Below the pieces are notes generated by a model that saw only the letters and a list, made by a program, of their open reading frames with translations, ran no database searches and was not told where the DNA came from. The translations under genes were made by a program, and so were the position numbers. Positions 46,533-61,392 of a stretch of DNA of 64,000 nucleotides are shown here, piece by piece; positions within the stretch are counted from its first letter, which is position 1; every line of letters begins with the position of its first letter. Source of the stretch: Vishniacozyma victoriae (Eukaryota; Basidiomycota; Tremellomycetes; Tremellales; Bulleribasidiaceae); contig JADPYG010000088.1 of assembly GCA_017654735.1 (NCBI GenBank), forward strand, positions 372,001 to 436,000, in the 5' to 3' direction.

Positions 46533-49409
46533 ATGCCGGCAACGGTCCGTATGGCAATTCATATCACTTAATGCTATGGGGCCAGCTGACCTTCCAGACC
46601 TCTCGCACCGGTTTACCAGGACCTCGCAGCGAAATAAGCTTCAGGTGAGCATCAATCGCCGCCCTTCTTGCTGATGACCCCAGATGGACTCCAAAAGCCA
46701 TCATACAGCTCTTGAAACTCATCAAAGACAAGCCGGAATGTCGAGTCACCTTCTTTCCGACTGGTCTGATCCAACACTATACTAAATCTGGACTAGCTCG
46801 AGGCTTGTTGCTGGAGATGCTGAAGAAGGAACCTGAATACCTGGCTTGGTTGAAGTCGGAGGGTATGATCAAGAAGGATGAGGAGGTTAAATGGATTCCT
46901 CGAGATAGTTGGACCTCGACATCTATCACCAATCCCGTCATCACACAAATGGCTTGGTGAGTTTTATCCTCTCAGTGACTCGGTACGGGCCAGGCTGATG
47001 ATAGCTTGAAGCGTAAATTTGATGCGGCTCGGAAGGAGAATAAGATTCAGCCGGAGTGGAATGACTTCGATGATCTGCCTCTTCGTATCAGAGGTACGGT
47101 CTCCCGACATCCTATCCAGGTTGCAGCTGACGAAACAGGTGACTTCAAGATGAACTACCCTTGGTACTTTCAATACAAAGAGCTTGCCTCGCCAAGTCAA
47201 TCATTCGAGCGACCACCCATCAGAGCTAGGGCTGACCGGCCTCATCCGGTCAGGCATTCGACCACACCTGCCCCAGCTCCTCCTGCAGCACGATCCCGAC
47301 AACGACTACCACCGTCGCCATCACCATCTGACCGTTCTTCATCTGCCTCATCGTCGTCGTCTTCACCCTCACCATCGCCTTCACCGGTACCTTCACCATC
47401 ACCACCTCATGTGGCTTCGTTGCTGCGACCGTCTCTTACCCCGAGACCGTACCTTGACACACAAAGATCATCATCATCAGCCTCGGTCGCGCTAAGCGGT
47501 CCCCGACCACATATTCGCCAAAATGCTGTCGTATCGTCTAGTCGAATACCTATCAAGGTCGAATCGTCACCATCGCCAAGCTCAGCTTCATCAGCATCGG
47601 ATATACACATGTGGGGCGAGTTGGGCCCTGATACGGGTGCAAAGTCCGAGTCGGAACACGAGATCGACATCGACACGGCGACCTTAAGAGGTTCCGTTAT
47701 GCCCTCTCGAGTCCCTACACCCGCTCCAGTCGCTCTTGGCAAGCGAATGCGCTCGAAGGAAGCCTCGCCGGGAGAGAAATCGTACAAGCGACATTGTGAA
47801 CCGGGGATGCCCGAGAAAAGGGCCAGAGTTATCATACCATCTTCGGACCAGACACTGCCTTCGCCGCTCAACACCGATCGTGCTGATCCGCTACAGACTT
47901 GATCTTGCAGTATCTCCGAGTCTTCCTACGGCCAGTCATCGTTCACGAGTCCTTCAAAGGCAGAGTCCGATGGCGAAGACGATGGCGAGGACCTTCCCGA
48001 TGTGTATGACGCAGGAGAGACGATCTCAGAGGCGAGAGACAGGTTGATGCGTCAATTGCACAATTCGGTCCGTCCCCAGACTCTCGAGTCCGGGATCGAC
48101 GTAATCTTGCCCCGTTTCTCGAAAGTACGAACCCGCTTCCAGGAAGCTCAATCGATCGACGAGAGACTTCAGATCATCCGCGACCACCGATCGTGGCTGT
48201 CTGCCACGTCAATACATCAACTGATGAAGCATGGGTATGTCGTCAAGTTGGGTCCGCGACACGATGCTCACCATTAGTTTGCTACCCCAATGTCTTGCGG
48301 ACTGTCAGTTGTGGATAGACCCTGTGAAGTGGGGCATTTTCAAATATTGGCGAAGCAATGCCAGGGCAGCTGGAATGTGAGTCTACGCGTATACGCTTAT
48401 TGACCCGACATAACACTGAGCTGCATAGCACGACTATCTATAACGAGGCCGAGCTGCTTGGAGGCTCCGCATCGACGCAACGGATCCATGTTCGTGGAGA
48501 CCTGAGCGGCTTCGAGACTCTCGAGAACACCAAGGTGAATCACGACCACGGGAATAAGCGCGAATCGGTTGTGATCCAACAATACAGCTTCATGGCCTTC
48601 GCTCGATTCTACTACAACCGGATCTGCTCCACCATCGACGGCGACTATGAGAAGATCCCTATGTCAATCGAAAGTGCGCTGCCTCCAGTTGCCGCCGCGA
48701 ACAGTCTTCAACCGGCTATGATCGGAGAGACTGGGTCAGCTGCAGGGCAGGCCCGTAACGACAGAATCCAGATCGATCTAGAAGACGAGCAGTCTTCACA
48801 CGCGGAGACAGACGCGGAAGCGAGACTGAAGTTGATGGCTCTTTTCCGCGTTGCGATCACGCCTCACCATCTGACACCAGCCATTCCGGAGGTCTTCGCT
48901 TACGCCACCAAAAGCCTCCCCGCCTATGTTGAGGCCGCCGATCCGGAAACCAAAGACTGCATTCTGGAACGGACGCAGATACGAACTGTTATGTTCGCTC
49001 TACTTGGCTTACGGAAGTATGGGTAGGTCCCTGACCCGTAGAGCTCACTGACGGCACAGGATGCTGACGGATTGCCTCAAAGGTTATCAGGTGCGGGCAG
49101 AGAGTGTTGAGCACGCGAATGTTTACGCGACCCTGCGACGGCACTGTAGACGTGCAGGAGCGTGAGTGATGACTTGCAAATTGAGTGGCAAGATCCTGAC
49201 ATCACAGTGTCGTTGGTGTTGGCGAAGAAGCATTAATCACAGGCGATCCCGACATGATCCGGTGTCATGTCGACGGGACTAAGGCAGGATTTAGAGTCAA
49301 GCGAAAACGGGTCGGTGAACGGAAGGCCATTCGGATGCGACGTTACAGCTTTCTTGCATTCGCCAGATTATTCTACGTACGTATCAGAGACTATGAGAGG
49401 GAGTTGTGA
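46533..49409 (+). CDS. Unrecognised multi-domain protein, two C-terminal repeat units (paralogue A)
   Basis: Family not recognised. Exon 1 is four codons (MPAT); splicing continues to SRTGLPGPRSEISFRWTPKA. The N-terminal domain has a tryptophan-led helix (RWTPKAIIQLLKLIKDKPEC), then RVTFFPTGLIQHYTKSGLA, WTSTSITNPVI, CLKRKFDAARKENKIQ, WNDFDDLPLRIR and YPWYFQYKEL. This layout loosely recalls Myb/SANT-like DNA-binding domains. An S/P-rich linker (about 47,200-47,900) follows, with acidic EHEIDIDTATL. Two tandem copies of a ~170-residue unit come next (48,029-48,624 and 48,817-49,385). Their landmarks are EARxxLM, then after an intron LLPQCLADC or MLTDCLKGY, then RAAG or RRAG at the next intron, then QYSFMAFARFYYNRI or RYSFLAFARLFYVRI. 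An in-frame TGA at 47,900 must be removed by an intron or it truncates the protein; see findings. The next gene is a paralogue. Confidence 0.65.
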
Positions 49410-49742
49410 CACCGGCACTCAAACATAATGTGACCTCGGGACTATCACGATTATCTCAACCGGCACGTGAAGATCACTATGTATAACGAATCCCGTCATG
49501 AACAGCACCAGACATTCCAGATCGCGATGCTCGATTGTACTGCTGATTGCGATGACATCTCCTTTCCCTGTGCCTCCGACTGCCGCATTGACAGGCCAGT
49601 AATGATTGGTGCGAAGCCGCCTCCAATCTTTCGGGGTTCCGGCTTTATTCCTGGCGAACTCGAATGTGAGTGACTCTTGCTCCCGATCCTGCCTGTACAT
49701 CAGGTAGCGTACAGTTGACTAACGCGCCCGAGGCAAGACCTG
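49410..49742 (+). other. Spacer between the two paralogues
   Basis: 333 bp. No gene is supported. It is the probable promoter and leader of the second paralogue; no clear TATA box is seen. Confidence 0.4.
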
Positions 49743-51390
49743 ATGCCCACCGAAAGACGGTCACGATCGCCCAATGTCCAACTCGTTCTTTCTCTATCTC
49801 GGACCGAAGTCTCCATCAAGTAAGTCCTCTCAACCCCAAACGGACCACATCGCTCATCACATCATAGATGGTCGACCGAGAATATCGAGCGGCTATCACA
49901 CCTCATAGATAGCAAGGACAAATACCGACTCGTATTCTTTCCCCGAGGACTAGTCAAACACAAAGTCTGCGATGTGGCTCGAGAACTCTGTATAGAACTC
50001 CAGGAAGATGATCCGAAACATATGGAGATGTTGGAACGAAGGAAGCAGGTAGTTAGGAAAGGCGGGAAGTGGGTACCGACGAAGACTTGGACTTCGAGCT
50101 ACAACAATCCTGTAGTCACTAAATACCACGAGTGAGTAGTCTTGCAGAACACTTTGATTGATGATGGAAGTTTTGGCTGACCTGTAGTCTGAAAAAAAGG
50201 TATACTGATGCTACGGTCAAACACTGCGTCCAATCTCACTGGACATCTTTCAAAAATGTTCCACGACCGCTTCGAGGTACGTCACGGATATCGTGTACTC
50301 ATGCATGACGAGGCTGACGATGTAGAGGAGTTCCAGAAATCGTGCGCCTGGTACTTCGCGTTCAGGAAATTGGATACTGGACCTCGATCACCTCCGCCCC
50401 AAACTCATACTTTACGAGAACTAACGACTTCTGGACGGAACATGGTATCAAGGAGAGAAGACACCATAGAACGGCCGGCCGATCCTATATCTGCAGAAAT
50501 TTCAGCTAAAGTCGTAAACCCATTCCTCAACTTGCGACCAATGCCGCAAAGGCCGAACTTTCTTGTATCACCACCGCCAGTGATACCTCCTCTATCCCTC
50601 AGAGCAGCAGGACACTCCAGGCAGGCCCCTATCGAGATCGATTCGGACTTGGATTCCTCATCCATCGCTGAGATCATCGATCTTCCTATCGCCAAAACGC
50701 AGAGGTTGAGCAAGAAGACGACACTGGACGTGGAAGCGGCGATTCCAGCGGATTGTAGATACAGATTCCTAAACACCTCCGACGCCGACAAGGTCGTTCT
50801 CAAGAGACTGAAGCGTCAATTGGGAGTTGCTACCCATCTACACTCCGAAGACAGGACGACAGAACCGAAGATCTTCAAATACATCCCCACCGAGCGTGAT
50901 CGGTATCTCAAGGCAGATACAGAGCGCCGAAATCAGATTCTCAGGCGGGCTAGGACGCATCTCCTCTTCCGGGTTCTACAAGATCTGGAGACTTTGTGAG
51001 TCTACCCTCAAGCTAGGAACTTCGCTAATGAGCAGTATGCTGCCTCAGTGTCTTGCTGATTGTGGGGTCTTCATCGATCCTGTGCTCCAGAAGAACTATT
51101 CGGCACGAGCAGATCAGATACGACGTATTGTCGAGTCAGCTGGAGGGTGAGTCACCTCTTCCAACATCAGCTTAATGCTGACAGGCAGAAAATTATTCGG
51201 TAGCGAGAAGAGATTGAGCGATACAGAGAGGGTAGTACGAATCTATCTCCTTGACGACGGACCAGGGACGGAAGGTATAACGAGACCGAAGGACGCTAGT
51301 GATGAAGATCAGGACCTGGAAGATCGCACATACAACATCCTAGACTTCGGTCGCTTCTTGCGACGACGCATCTTCCACGACAGAATCTGA
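49743..51390 (+). CDS. Unrecognised multi-domain protein, one C-terminal repeat unit (paralogue B)
   Basis: Paralogue of the preceding gene with the same exon plan, about 470 residues. It starts MPTERRSRSPNVQLVLSLSR. The first intron splits EVSIK from WSTENIERLSHLIDSKDKYR, the same place as in copy A. The N-terminal domain continues LVFFPRGLVKHKVCDVAREL, KWVPTKTWTSSYNNPVV, DLKKRYTDATVKHCVQ, WTSFKNVPRPLR and, after an intron of about 46 nt, EEFQKSCAWYFAFRKL. The linker has SUMO-interaction-like patches (PIEIDSDLD, IAEIIDLPIA). One repeat unit follows: VVLKRLKRQLG, RRNQILRRARTHLLF, MLPQCLADCGVFIDPV, then ESAGGKLFGSEKRLSD and the terminal ILDFGRFLRRRIFHDRI. Function unknown. The intron phases around LPQCLADC and xAG match both units of paralogue A. 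Confidence 0.72.
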
Positions 51391-51532
51391 AACAACGACT
51401 CATGACCGACACGAGCAACGACAACCGACAATGAGAGCAACAAATAACGAACAACGAAAGACAAGAAATATACATTCTATACAAATATGCATGATACTTA
51501 GCATGACCCAATTCAAAATTCCTTCAATTTTA

Positions 51533-54500
51533 CTACTTTGCACTATATTCCCCACTAAGCTGTATGATACGCTGAACTTCTTCTGTACAATAATACCTCT
51601 CTGTTGGTGTCCGACAAGTCCAACTCTTTTGTGATTTCAATACAATTGCCTTTACGTCAGCTTTTCACCATTGCAGGAGGAGGAAGAAGCTTACCTGCTG
51701 AGCCGCGTAATTCCTATGATCCCTTTCAAATAATTCTTTATGTTCCTCCAGACCATCTAATAACATGTCCACATCCCCTAGCGTGTTGGTCAATCCCTCA
51801 ACAACCATCATAGTCTGTACCTCCCTCTTTGACCTCGCGTGGCCGGATGGATGCAGATTCCCTCTCATTCCATCTGCCATGGTTTCCACAATCTTTTTGG
51901 TTTCTGCCAATATCCTAGCTGCATGGGAGAAGTTCTTGCGGGAAGCAATGAGGAGTGCTCGAGTGATCATGTCGCTTGTGAGGAGTTCCATTCGGCGCCT
52001 GACGAGCGTTGGATCAGGTTGCGTGGACGATGGAGGCGAGTTTGGGGGAAGGAGAGCGAGGGTGAGGAGAACGGGATGAGCGAGTCGAGCAACTGATCGA
52101 CCTGCTGATGGATCGGTGAATGAACAATCAACTTCAGTCACTGGGACCTCGTCAATGAGAGCATCTTCGTAGAGAGCATTCGAGTCGTTGATTGAAAGCA
52201 TATCCAGTCCAAGCCCATTGGCATTCCCACTTCCCCTTGTCGAGAATGAAGGAGCCCGATGCGAGCCGTTCCGACCATTAGGGACCGATAATCGATTGTC
52301 CCCCTCACTAGATCCACTCGAATATTGCTGATCCCCACCTTCTCCGGCACTACCATTCCCATTTCCGAGCTCCATCTCCACCAGGATCTCCCTCGTTTCC
52401 CCGTGCCTCAATTCTCCCAGCTCGATATCGACGTGTTTACCATCATGCGAGACGATTGCTGATACTGTACCGGATACTTTGGTGATTTTGAATTCGTTTT
52501 CGGCCGAATTGAGATGCAATTTCATATTGGTTAAAGCGATAGACATCAAACCACCAACAACTCCAGCAAGCGTGTCTCGTAGATCGTACCATTCCTTGAC
52601 AAATGTGTAGGTACCATGAGTATGATTCGAGAGCATCCATAAAGGTGATGGATCATGAGACTTCCCATATCCAAGACAGTGGACAGGGACGTTGGCAGCG
52701 TCAAGTCGAGCAGTGACCAATTCCATCTGAGCCCGCTTGATGATATCGGAAGTATCGGATAGGAGGATCATGCCAGTCAACGGGTTCTTTGATTTACGCT
52801 GAAGAACAACGTCCAAAGCGACATTGACGGCAGTAACGACATCTTGCCTCTCGTTGGGTCCTACCGCAACCTCGAATTCGTCCTCGCCGACCTTGGCGCT
52901 ACCAATAGATTCCACAAATGCCTCGAGTCGTCGACGACTTTCGAATCGGGTAGTATTGAGGAAGGGGGTCTTGCGGACGATACCTGCGTGGCCCATCTCG
53001 CAAGCGACGAGCGAAATTCGATCTTTCGGTCCCATCAATGCGAGGGTAAAGGCGAGTGATTGGCGCATGAGCCTAACTTTGAGAGGCAGGTTCGTACCAG
53101 CAGCCATTAAAGGGGAGGGGAGTGATAGACAAATGACCATATCGATAGGCGTGTGGACTGGTGCCAAAGGTTGAATGAAAGCCAGATTACCAGCTGCTGT
53201 CTCTTGTGGTGAAAAGCCAGCGGTAGCAGGGGTATTGAAAGAGTGAATAGTCGAAGGCGATGCGAGATCCCCAAAGCTACTCATTCCCGCTGCGGAATGA
53301 CCTTGATGCGAGACGCTGGACGTAGGTGTGAACGTCTTTGACGAAGCCGACTTAGGTAGAGGTACACCCGTTCCCATCATCTTGGCGACTTTCGAAGCGC
53401 TGTTTGCAGTCAATGGCGCAATTCCTTTCGTCTCCTCAATCAACCGATTCAAGTTCGTTTTCCAAGTTTCATGACTCCCCCTATCCTTGAATGTCAGGAT
53501 GAAACTATCCATATCCTCATCCACCATTGTGATCGTCAAGCTAAGTTCGTTTGGCCTTGAAGAATCGAGAATCTTGTGTACATGCTTGACATATATTCGT
53601 CCTTTGAGCCTAAGAATTCCTCGACCTGTTGCTGGACTTGAACCGCTATCTCCTGATCGGATTGATGACGCCGAAGAAAACATGCCTCGTAATCCCGTAC
53701 GCTTTTCTTCCGAGATACATATAAGCGCTTCTTGGAAAAGGTAGACGTGGAATTCGCGGACGAGGTCGCCTTTGCGTACCGACAAGAGATCGAATAGGCG
53801 TAATCGACCTAGAGTGTCCAGTCCAGACGTCTTGTAGTCGACTACTCGATTCTTGAGATCGGCAACGACATGTGCGAAAGTATTTGGAGTGGAAGGGGTG
53901 ACGCCAATAGCGCTTCTTGAAGAGGATGGATACTCGAGAGAAGGCGAAGTGTTCGACATGGGTGATGGAGGGAGTTGTGGTGATTGTATATTTGGACTGT
54001 TTGGGCCAGTAGGTCGATGTCGTGCCGGGTACAAACCTCGCGACCCTGCTGATGGGACTTGGACCGTAACCATTGCCGTCACGAGCTGCTTGCCACCTTT
54101 ACGAGATCGAGCGATACTGGGGTATTCCGAGCGGACCGAGATGGCAGGTATGACGACTTTAGGTGGTTGAGGCATGGCGTCGTTTCCAAGTGATCGGGAC
54201 GAATTGGAAGCGTTGACTCCAAGTGCCGATTCAAGCGGATCGTCTGCGAGTGGATCTGAAGTGTTCTGACCAGAAACAACAGAATGACCGCTAACGGATC
54301 GAATGGATGGTGCGGCAAACTTGGAGTTGGCTCCTTGATCACCAGAAGGCTGACCCATTAACATGGCTAGTTCTGCGGAGTATCAGCGAGATGGTTCTAC
54401 GATGTACCATGATGACAAAGGAAGTGACTTACTGCTCTTGTTGCCCCCTTTACGATCACCACCGCCTCCCCCTCCAAGTTTCATCTGCTGACGACATACA

Positions 54501-57500
54501 CCACACACGCCAAGGTGTCTTCTTGAACCTTCCGGGGGTACATCTCCGTAGACCGTGACGAAGCATTCCTAGGTATCAGCTTCCAATTCCTGATACCTCA
54601 AGGGATCATGTGGCTTACCTCGTGTAACGAATGTCCACACTCTGGTACGATATGTGGTTTCTCTCCCGGTAGCCTGTATGTGAAGCTGAGACTCTCGCAG
54701 CATACAGGACAATTGTCTCCTTCTTCCCTTGCATCCTCCTCTGAGACAAGCTTAACCTGGTGTGGCTGATGCATGGTATTGGACTCTTTGAACCTCTCTG
54801 CCAGATTCGGCTGAGATCGAGAGAACGGTAGACCACCTCTTGCAGAATTGGGTGCGGATAGTTTCGACGACGAAGGGGGCGAAGGCACGGGTGATGTTGG
54901 TCGTACGGCAGCACTGGCGAATGGGTGATTTGATTTAGACGACTTGGCACTGTTGGAAGTAACGGACGAAATGGTTTCCTGACGAGGCCTTCGAATGGGG
55001 ACAATAGGAGGAGGAAGAGTGTGTGAAGCAAGCGATGGCGCTGATGACGATTGGGACAATTGAGCTTGATGATGGCGAGTGTGTGTGTTGACACCCCTCG
55101 AACTTCCTGCGTATGATTTTGGGTCCTTTCGTTCCCTCTCCCTCTCCCTCTCCCTATCACTATCCGTCCTTTGAGATTCTGATTCTTCGTCCAGCGATGG
55201 ATCTTCTTCTTCAAACACGGTAGAGATATCTGGTCTTTCCGCAGTAGGGTAGACACCCTTTTCGTGTCGTATACTGGATGTTTCCGACGAGTAGCTTGAT
55301 GCGTTACTTGATCCAGAAAACTTGGAAACACGACGTAGATTGTTGCCTGTAAAATGCGTGTAGGAGGGTGGGGGTGACGCTAAGCCCGAATCGGGCGTTA
55401 CGATATTCTCGGAGCGTGGAGTAAACCCGTTACGCGAAGATGGAGTTTTGCTCAAATACGGATGAATTGAAGCTGGAGTCGGGTTGAATGAATCTATACA
55501 TCAGTCAACATTCAATCAACATATCACGTATCACGCGTCAAAGGATATATATTTACTCACCTTGTTGATCCCAGTCCTGATGAGACCGGTTGAGGGTGAG
55601 CGGCATTGAAGCAGGAGAAGACGAGGTTGAATGCTGAGAATAGATCGAAATAGGAGAAGCAAGTATAGGTACAGTAGTCTCTATTGTTGATCCCGACACG
55701 AGTAATGAGCCTGAATCTATTGTACTAGCTCCAATACCTTTGGCGCGCGTCGAAGGATGGTATTGATTGCCGTTTGAAGGGGAACTTGGTCTGGCGATCT
55801 CGGCAAGGGGAAGATTGCGGGTGGAAGGCAAGCTTTTTGTCTCTTCTAAACAAGGTTTCGTTCGAGCGGGGTACGTTTCGCTTTCTTTATTCCCTTGTTC
55901 CCCCTCGTGGGTCGGTTTGGTAGAAGCAGAAAGGGACTCCTTGTGGTTACCGATCACTGATTGTGTTGGGTCACAATCACTTCCGGCAGAGATTGTGTTT
56001 ATCGCAGATGTCGTCTGGAGGTTAGAGATTGTCTGTGTGATACTAGACAAAGAGATGATAGGACTAATATCGGGAGTAGATGGGATAGGGGGAAGTGTTT
56101 TGAGTGATAAAGAAAGAGGTAGCGGAGCCGGTCGGGCTCTATTACGAGGCGGTAAAGGTCGTGGTCGATGTAAGATACCGACGGCAGATTCTATATCAGG
56201 GCGAAGTTGTATGATAGGGATAGTAGGTGATATATCGCCTTTAATTCCTGATATATCTTCGTGGTCGTGATCATCCACTGAGAAGGAACAAGAGGAGTAA
56301 TTGATATCACTAAAACCTGATAGGACTCTACCTGGAGGTAGTATATCCTGTTGACGAGTGTATGAAGTGAAATTTGAATTAGGTGAGCTCGGACCTGATG
56401 GTAGTGAAGGCCATAGCGGGATGTGAGTGGTGGTGTCTGTTGGTATAACCGTCGAAAGAACCCCTTTTGGTAGTGATGGTGATGATAAGGGCGCGCTAAA
56501 TTCACTCTCTTCTTGTACCTTGTCCTCCTTTTCAATGAAATCATACACACACGCCCGAGCGCCATCTAGCTCCTTTCCGAGCCACCCCTGATTTTTCGGG
56601 TCAGACGAGTTGCTGACACCTTCCCTCTTCTTTTGCCATTCACCGACTCGTGCCCCCTCCTGCTCTCCTCTTGAGCAGTCACCGTCAACCTTACCACCTA
56701 TTAAGCGCACACTGCTAAGACTGGTACTCCCGATCGATGATCTCCGCTTTTGAGGAAACCCGACCCGAACCACCCGTTCCTGAATCCCATTTCCATTCAC
56801 ATTTCCACTAGTCCCAATTGTAGATGGCGCTACTACAATATCAAAGGACATTGTGAATCTCCTTTGCTCGATTAGAGCCTCTCTTGAGCTCGAGCCGGTA
56901 GGTTCGGAATATCGGCGACGAAGACCGTCGCTAACGTGTCGATGACGATGTCTGTGCGTTGGATTATGGTTTGAAGTTGAAGTTTGGTAACGATGTTCAG
57001 GGGAAGAAGGGCGGGAACGAAGTGGTCCAAGCTCGTTATAAGACTTAGGGGGTGAAGGGAATATATCCAATGGGAAATTGGCTGTAGAAGCTGTTGTTGG
57101 GGGTAATATCGATAGGATTGCCGTATGAACTGTGGAAGGTGTATGGATACTACCACCACTTCCACTTCCGCTACTATCGTGTATATCTAGGTCGTGGCTA
57201 TAATGTCGGTGTATGTCTAGCATAACCTCGGAATCACTGAGGAATAAGTTAAAGTATAACAGATGAGGGAACAAGATGAAACGAGGGTGAGGTAAAGTGA
57301 CTCACTTGTGTTCTGCTCCATCAGGGCTGTGTTCGTGTGAATCCTTGGAATCACGGCAAGTGACATCCATCGTAAAGTCCAGACCTTCTTCCTCCTCATC
57401 CTCTGTATCTGTATCAAACGATATTTCCCATCCTTTCCCTTCTGTTCCATCGATATCCATCATTGACGCCACAGCAAGAGGGGAAAGTGTAAGGGGTCGA

Positions 57501-57559
57501 ATAGAAGGGGATGGGGATTGAGGTAGATCGGTCCTAGCCAAAGGCGAGAGGCACGCCAT
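51533..57559 (-). CDS. RING-PH-vWA scaffold protein, Far1/Ste5-like
   Basis: About 1,850-1,900 residues from seven exons. The N-terminal half is disordered and S/P-rich, starting MACLSPLARTDLPQS, with an acidic FDTDTEDEEEEGLDF. A RING-H2-type zinc finger spans two exons: DNCPVCCESL, PECGHSLHEECFVTV, then GVCGVCRQQM. A PH-like domain follows (LGRLRLFDLLSVRKGD, EFHVYLFQEALICIS, FILTFKDRGSHETWKTNLNR). A von Willebrand A-like domain runs from PIDMVICLSLPSPL through LALMGPKDRISLVACEMG and GMILLSDTSDIIKRAQ to VPVHCLGYGKSHDPSPLWML. The last exon encodes SQKSWTCRTPTERYYC and ends YSAK. RING-PH-vWA order is that of Far1 and Ste5, scaffolds of the pheromone MAP-kinase pathway; a role in mating or filament signalling is inference. 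Splices were checked by frame at each junction. Confidence 0.8.
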
Positions 57560-58189
57560 AGTAGTACAAGGTCTGGTAAACAATAATAAATGTGTATCAA
57601 GATGAAACGAAATCAAAATCAATTCTTACATTTCATCATTGTTCTCCACCCTCACTAGCTCTGACTAAAGCGCTAGTGGTAGTCTACCAGCCCAAGCCTG
57701 GCTTCAATTAGGATTTAGACGCTCACCTCTTGCCCACTTGAGACACGCCAGCACCCGACATTTCTCTACTCGGTCATTACGGTCGGTCGATCGGCGCCGC
57801 CCCCTTTTCAACATTTGACCCGAAATGGTATCATATGGCGCAGTCCGGAACTCGGTCCAGCCCTGGATACCGTAATATATTATCTGGTGCATGAGGGATA
57901 TCGACAGAGGGGGATGAACAACGTTACATTGGTTCAGGGTGAGTCACCAAAAGAACAAAAAGAATTGTTGATTAAGGCACGACGAAGTGATTCAGAAGGT
58001 AATAGAGGAGAGAACTTGGATATTCGGTTCGGGAAATCTTATGTGGGAAGGGCGCTTGATTACCATAGAATGGGCCCTGGTAGGTCAAGAGGGAGAGAGA
58101 CAGTTTATGCATTAAATGATCCAAAATATGTATTTGTGTGTTTACTAGTCTACCCGATTTTCTCGGACAACGTATTGGCCGACAACTGT
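57560..58189. other. Intergenic region between Far1-like gene and ARG5,6
   Basis: 630 bp. The left part is the promoter of the Far1-like gene, the right the 3' flank of ARG5,6. A plus-strand frame (57,815-58,315) runs through it but overlaps the ARG5,6 3' end by about 125 bp and has no recognised motif, so it is not called. Confidence 0.45.

Positions 58190-61392
<3,203 letters not shown>

Noticed and set aside
54598..55455. Independent RING gene starting at 55,455
   Set aside because: The apparent start is a TTG, and an intron with proper signals joins this exon to the upstream frame (DWDQQ to DSFNPTPAS), so it is part of the Far1-like gene.
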